Shown one piece after another: positions 14,739 to 17,005 of a stretch of 17,005 nt of DNA; the first letter of the stretch is position 1, and every line of letters starts with the position of its first letter. Both the position numbers and the translations under genes were made by a program. Source of the stretch: an uncultured Collinsella sp. Its GTDB lineage: Bacteria > Actinomycetota > Coriobacteriia > Coriobacteriales > Coriobacteriaceae. Where the stretch lies: positions 1 to 17,005 of the forward strand of contig CALFDL010000122.1 of NCBI GenBank assembly GCA_937950415.1. Direction: 5' to 3'. The notes beneath the pieces were generated by a model. The model had not been told where the DNA came from. It worked only from the letters and a program-made list of their open reading frames with translations, and made no database searches.

Positions 14739-16106
14739 ATGATCATTATCAAAAACGGCGCGCTCGTGACGCCCCAGGGGCTTCGCCGCGCCGACCTTGC
14801 CATGGAGGGCGACAAGATTGTGCGGATTGCCGCGGCAATCGAGCCGGGCGAGGGCGATACCGTCGAGGACGCCACCGACTGTTGGGTGTTTCCCGGCTTT
14901 ATCGACGGCCACACGCACATGCAGTGCTGGACCGGCATGGATTGGACAGCCGATAGCTTTGAGACCGGCACGCGCGCGGCTGCCTGCGGCGGCACGACGA
15001 CCATTGTGGACTACGCGACGGCCGATCGCGGCGTGACCATGCCCGATGCCTTGGTCGAGTGGCATCATCGCGCCGACGGCACCTGCACCGCCAACTATGC
15101 CTTCCATATGGCGCTTGCCGAGTGGAATGAGCGCAACCGCGCCGATCTTTCGGCCATGCGCGAGGCGGGCGTGTCGTCGTTTAAGACCTACTTTGCCTAC
15201 GACCATCTGCGCCTGGACGATGCCGAGACGCTCGAGGTGCTCGAGGAGCTCAAGCGTATTGGCGGCATACTGTGCGTGCATTGCGAGAACGGCACGTTGG
15301 TCAACGCGCTGCAGAAGCGCGTGTTTGAGCAGGGTATCCACGGGCCCGAGGGCCATGCGCTCAGCCGTCCGGACGTGTGTGAGGCCGAGGCCGTGAGCCG
15401 CCTGCTGTATCTGGCGCACTTGGCCGGGGACGCTCCGGTCAACGTGGTGCACCTTTCGACCAAGCTGGGGCTCGAGGCCATTCGCGCTGCCAAATCGCGC
15501 GGGCAGAAGAACATCTATGTCGAGACATGCCCTCAGTATCTGATGCTCGACGACACCTGCTATCTGGAGCAGGGCGAGGACGGCTTTGCGGGCGCCAAGT
15601 ACGTGATGAGTCCGCCGCTGCGCCATGCCGGCGACCGTGCGGCACTGCGCGAGGCGCTTGTGGCCGGCGAGATCGATACGATTGCGACCGACCACTGTAG
15701 CTTTAACCTGCACGGGCAAAAGGACCGCGGGCGCGACGACTTCCGCGCGATTCCCAACGGCGGACCCGGTGTGGAGCATCGCCCCGTCGCGATCGCTACG
15801 AGCTTTGAGGGACAGCTGGGTCCCGAGGATCTGTGCCGCCTGATGAGCGAGAACCCGGCGCGCGTCTTTGGCATGTATCCGCACAAGGGCTGTCTTGCCG
15901 AGGGCGCCGATGCCGACGTGTGCGTGTGGGATCCCAAGGCGCGCTGGACGATTAGCGCCGCGACGCAGCATCAGGCCGTGGACTACACGCCGCTCGAGGG
16001 CTTTGAGGCGCACGGCCGCGCCAAGGCCGTGTTTGTGAACGGTGTACTGGCTGCGCTCGACGGCGAGCCCACCGGAGCCCAACCCGGCCGCTACGTCCCC
16101 CGCTAA
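14739..16106 (+). CDS. hyuA: Hydantoinase / dihydropyrimidinase-family amidohydrolase
   Basis: This cyclic amidohydrolase opens hydantoin or dihydropyrimidine rings. The binuclear metal centre is complete: His58-x-His60 (DGHTHMQ), Lys149 to be carbamylated (SSFKTYF), His181 (CVHCENG), His238 (VVHLST) and Asp318 (ATDHCSF). The 455 residues are normal for the family. In E. coli the equivalent hyuA sits directly in the ygeXY cluster and is proposed to act on a ring intermediate of anaerobic purine breakdown; D-phenylhydantoin is only a model substrate. The start ATG at 14739 has AAGGAG overlapping the stop of mocA, giving tight coupling. An inverted repeat and a convergent yqeC follow. Allantoinase is the alternative, but cluster context favours hydantoinase. 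Confidence 0.92.
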   Translation: MIIIKNGALVTPQGLRRADLAMEGDKIVRIAAAIEPGEGDTVEDATDCWVFPGFIDGHTHMQCWTGMDWTADSFETGTRAAACGGTTTIVDYATADRGVTMPDALVEWHHRADGTCTANYAFHMALAEWNERNRADLSAMREAGVSSFKTYFAYDHLRLDDAETLEVLEELKRIGGILCVHCENGTLVNALQKRVFEQGIHGPEGHALSRPDVCEAEAVSRLLYLAHLAGDAPVNVVHLSTKLGLEAIRAAKSRGQKNIYVETCPQYLMLDDTCYLEQGEDGFAGAKYVMSPPLRHAGDRAALREALVAGEIDTIATDHCSFNLHGQKDRGRDDFRAIPNGGPGVEHRPVAIATSFEGQLGPEDLCRLMSENPARVFGMYPHKGCLAEGADADVCVWDPKARWTISAATQHQAVDYTPLEGFEAHGRAKAVFVNGVLAALDGEPTGAQPGRYVPR

Positions 16107-16133
16107 CAGGAAGGATGCCGGATTCCCTTCGCT

Positions 16134-16198
16134 GTTGCGGTGAAATAGTTCCTGTTTAGCCGCCAAATAGGCCGTTTCAGGAACTATTCCACCGCAAC
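16134..16198. repeat. 65-bp inverted repeat between convergent hyuA and yqeC
   Basis: Arms of 21 bases (16134-16154, GTTGCGGTGAAATAGTTCCTG, and 16178-16198) pair with one mismatch around a 23-base loop. It fills the gap between two converging genes. A bidirectional terminator is possible, but the long non-GC-rich arms without a T run look more like a dispersed palindromic element. Confidence 0.8.
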
Positions 16199-16224
16199 TT
16201 ATATGTCTGGTGGGGCAGCGCCGG

Positions 16225-16959
16225 CTATTTGAGGCTGCTGGCGACGATGGGGCGGCCGAGGGCGGCCTCGAAGCGGTCGGCCATCGTGGGGTCGCTGAGC
16301 GTGTCGGTTTGGTTGAGCATGACGCGTGCGGTGCTGAGTCCCAGCGCCTGCATCTCGGCATTGAGCACCTGGGCGACGCGCTCTGGGGTGGCAGCGTCGG
16401 TGGGCTCGCAGCCGCAGCGCTCGCAGAAGAGCTCGGGGCGGTGGACAACCTCGGCGACGGGCTTGCCCAGCCCCGAGGCGCCGACGACCCAGACAACGTT
16501 TGCCGTGGCGGCGGGAATTACCGGCTCCCAGGCGGCATGCGCCTTGAGCGGGAGTCGCTTGCTGCCATCTGCCTCGGCCAACACATAGTCAAAGCACTGC
16601 GCCAGCTGGTCGATCGGGTCAGCGGGGGCGGAGAGCTTGCCTGTCTCCGGGTCCAAAACACCCGCCTGGCAGATGCTTCCGCGGCTCATGCCAGCGCATA
16701 CCTTGCAGGTGCAGCCGGGGGCATGCGCGGCACCCGGCTTCCAAGGCGCGGCATCCAGGCGACGGTTCGACCCGTCCCACGGAACGCCGGCGACGGGAAA
16801 CATGTGCGTGGTGGTACAGAGGAGCACGCGGCCGCCAGTGCGCATGAGCTCGAGACCCAGCGTCTTCAGCAGCGTCGACTTGCCGCCACTGCCGATAATC
16901 GCGGTAATGCCCGGCTCGATCCTGAGCGCAGAGGCAAGATTGCCGCTAACCGTTTCCAT
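16225..16959 (-). CDS. yqeC: Selenium-dependent hydroxylase accessory protein YqeC
   Basis: This 244-residue P-loop-like protein opens with IIGSGGKSTLLKTL (Walker-A-like, Lys27). A T-T-T-H-M-F-P segment, typical of YqeC, follows at about 50-56. EADGSKRLPLKAH, the family's most conserved block, lies near 130-142. Two Cys clusters, P-G-C-T-C-K-V-C and C-E-R-C-G-C, may hold a metal. YqeC occurs with YqeB, MocA and SelD near selenium-dependent molybdenum hydroxylases such as xanthine dehydrogenase; its chemistry is unknown. Its presence suggests that a selenium-dependent purine hydroxylase is encoded nearby, outside the window. It converges on hyuA. The start has only a weak GGTGA site, about 5 bases upstream. 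Confidence 0.88.
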   Translation of the reverse strand: METVSGNLASALRIEPGITAIIGSGGKSTLLKTLGLELMRTGGRVLLCTTTHMFPVAGVPWDGSNRRLDAAPWKPGAAHAPGCTCKVCAGMSRGSICQAGVLDPETGKLSAPADPIDQLAQCFDYVLAEADGSKRLPLKAHAAWEPVIPAATANVVWVVGASGLGKPVAEVVHRPELFCERCGCEPTDAATPERVAQVLNAEMQALGLSTARVMLNQTDTLSDPTMADRFEAALGRPIVASSLK

Positions 16960-16973
16960 CTGTTCACCGCCGT

Positions 16974-17002
16974 ATAATACTGTGATAATAAATAATCATC
17001 AG
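16974..17002 (-). promoter_or_regulatory. Candidate promoter of yqeC
   Basis: On the minus strand TATTAT (16974-16979) is a good -10, with CTGATG (16997-17002) as a poor -35 at 17-bp spacing. The start site would fall about 8 bases before the ATG, giving a nearly leaderless mRNA. The A/T-rich stretch may also serve a divergent gene beyond the window. Confidence 0.4.
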
Positions 17003-17005
17003 AGT

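Noticed and set aside
12693..16496. A 1267-codon open frame on the minus strand across ygeW, mocA, hyuA and part of yqeC
   Set aside because: It is antisense to five well-supported features including intergenic terminators, is low-complexity (Ala/Gly/Arg/Val-rich), has no ribosome site, and arises from strong GC bias in the real genes.

Overview
The window looks like a chromosomal segment of a GC-rich, anaerobic gut actinobacterium of the Coriobacteriia, Collinsella-like. This is an inference from codon use, the protein families and the gene neighbourhood; no database search was possible. There are no rRNA genes, tRNA genes or CRISPR arrays.

Region 1 (1-681) holds the 3' part of a DEDDh exonuclease gene that starts before the window.

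Region 2 (about 690-6830) is a damaged defence island with visibly more A/T-rich codon use than the flanks. It contains a type I restriction subunit HsdR whose Walker B motif reads GECH instead of DECH. Next comes HsdM, which loses its normal C-terminus exactly where a fragment of hsdS abuts it in the opposite orientation. A broken DUF262 (GmrSD-like) gene follows, then an intact Mrr-type endonuclease with an unusual N-terminal domain, paired with a small membrane protein of unknown function. A strong hairpin terminator closes the island.

Region 3 (6884-8673) has two minus-strand genes I do not recognise: a 140-residue protein and a proline/alanine-rich protein with one C-terminal membrane segment. 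The intergenic stretch between them carries a 15-bp tandem duplication and three motifs at exact 33-bp spacing.

Region 4 (8797-17005) is a purine/uric-acid catabolism cluster of the ygeW-ygeX-ygeY-hyuA type. A YheO-like PAS/HTH regulator is divergent from ygeX (diaminopropionate ammonia-lyase), followed by ygeY (M20 hydrolase), ygeW (carbamoyltransferase-like), a MocA-like nucleotidyltransferase and hyuA (hydantoinase). The selenium-hydroxylase accessory gene yqeC converges on hyuA. The proposed logic is ring opening and carbamoyl removal by HyuA, YgeY and YgeW, then conversion of diaminopropionate to pyruvate and ammonia by YgeX, while MocA and YqeC mature molybdenum/selenium hydroxylases encoded elsewhere. 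The regulator-ygeX intergenic region carries two matching palindromes, AACAAA-N3-TTTGTT, 51 bp apart, which are good operator candidates. Two large imperfect inverted repeats, at 11017-11134 and 16134-16198, sit between genes of this cluster and look like repeat elements or structured RNA.
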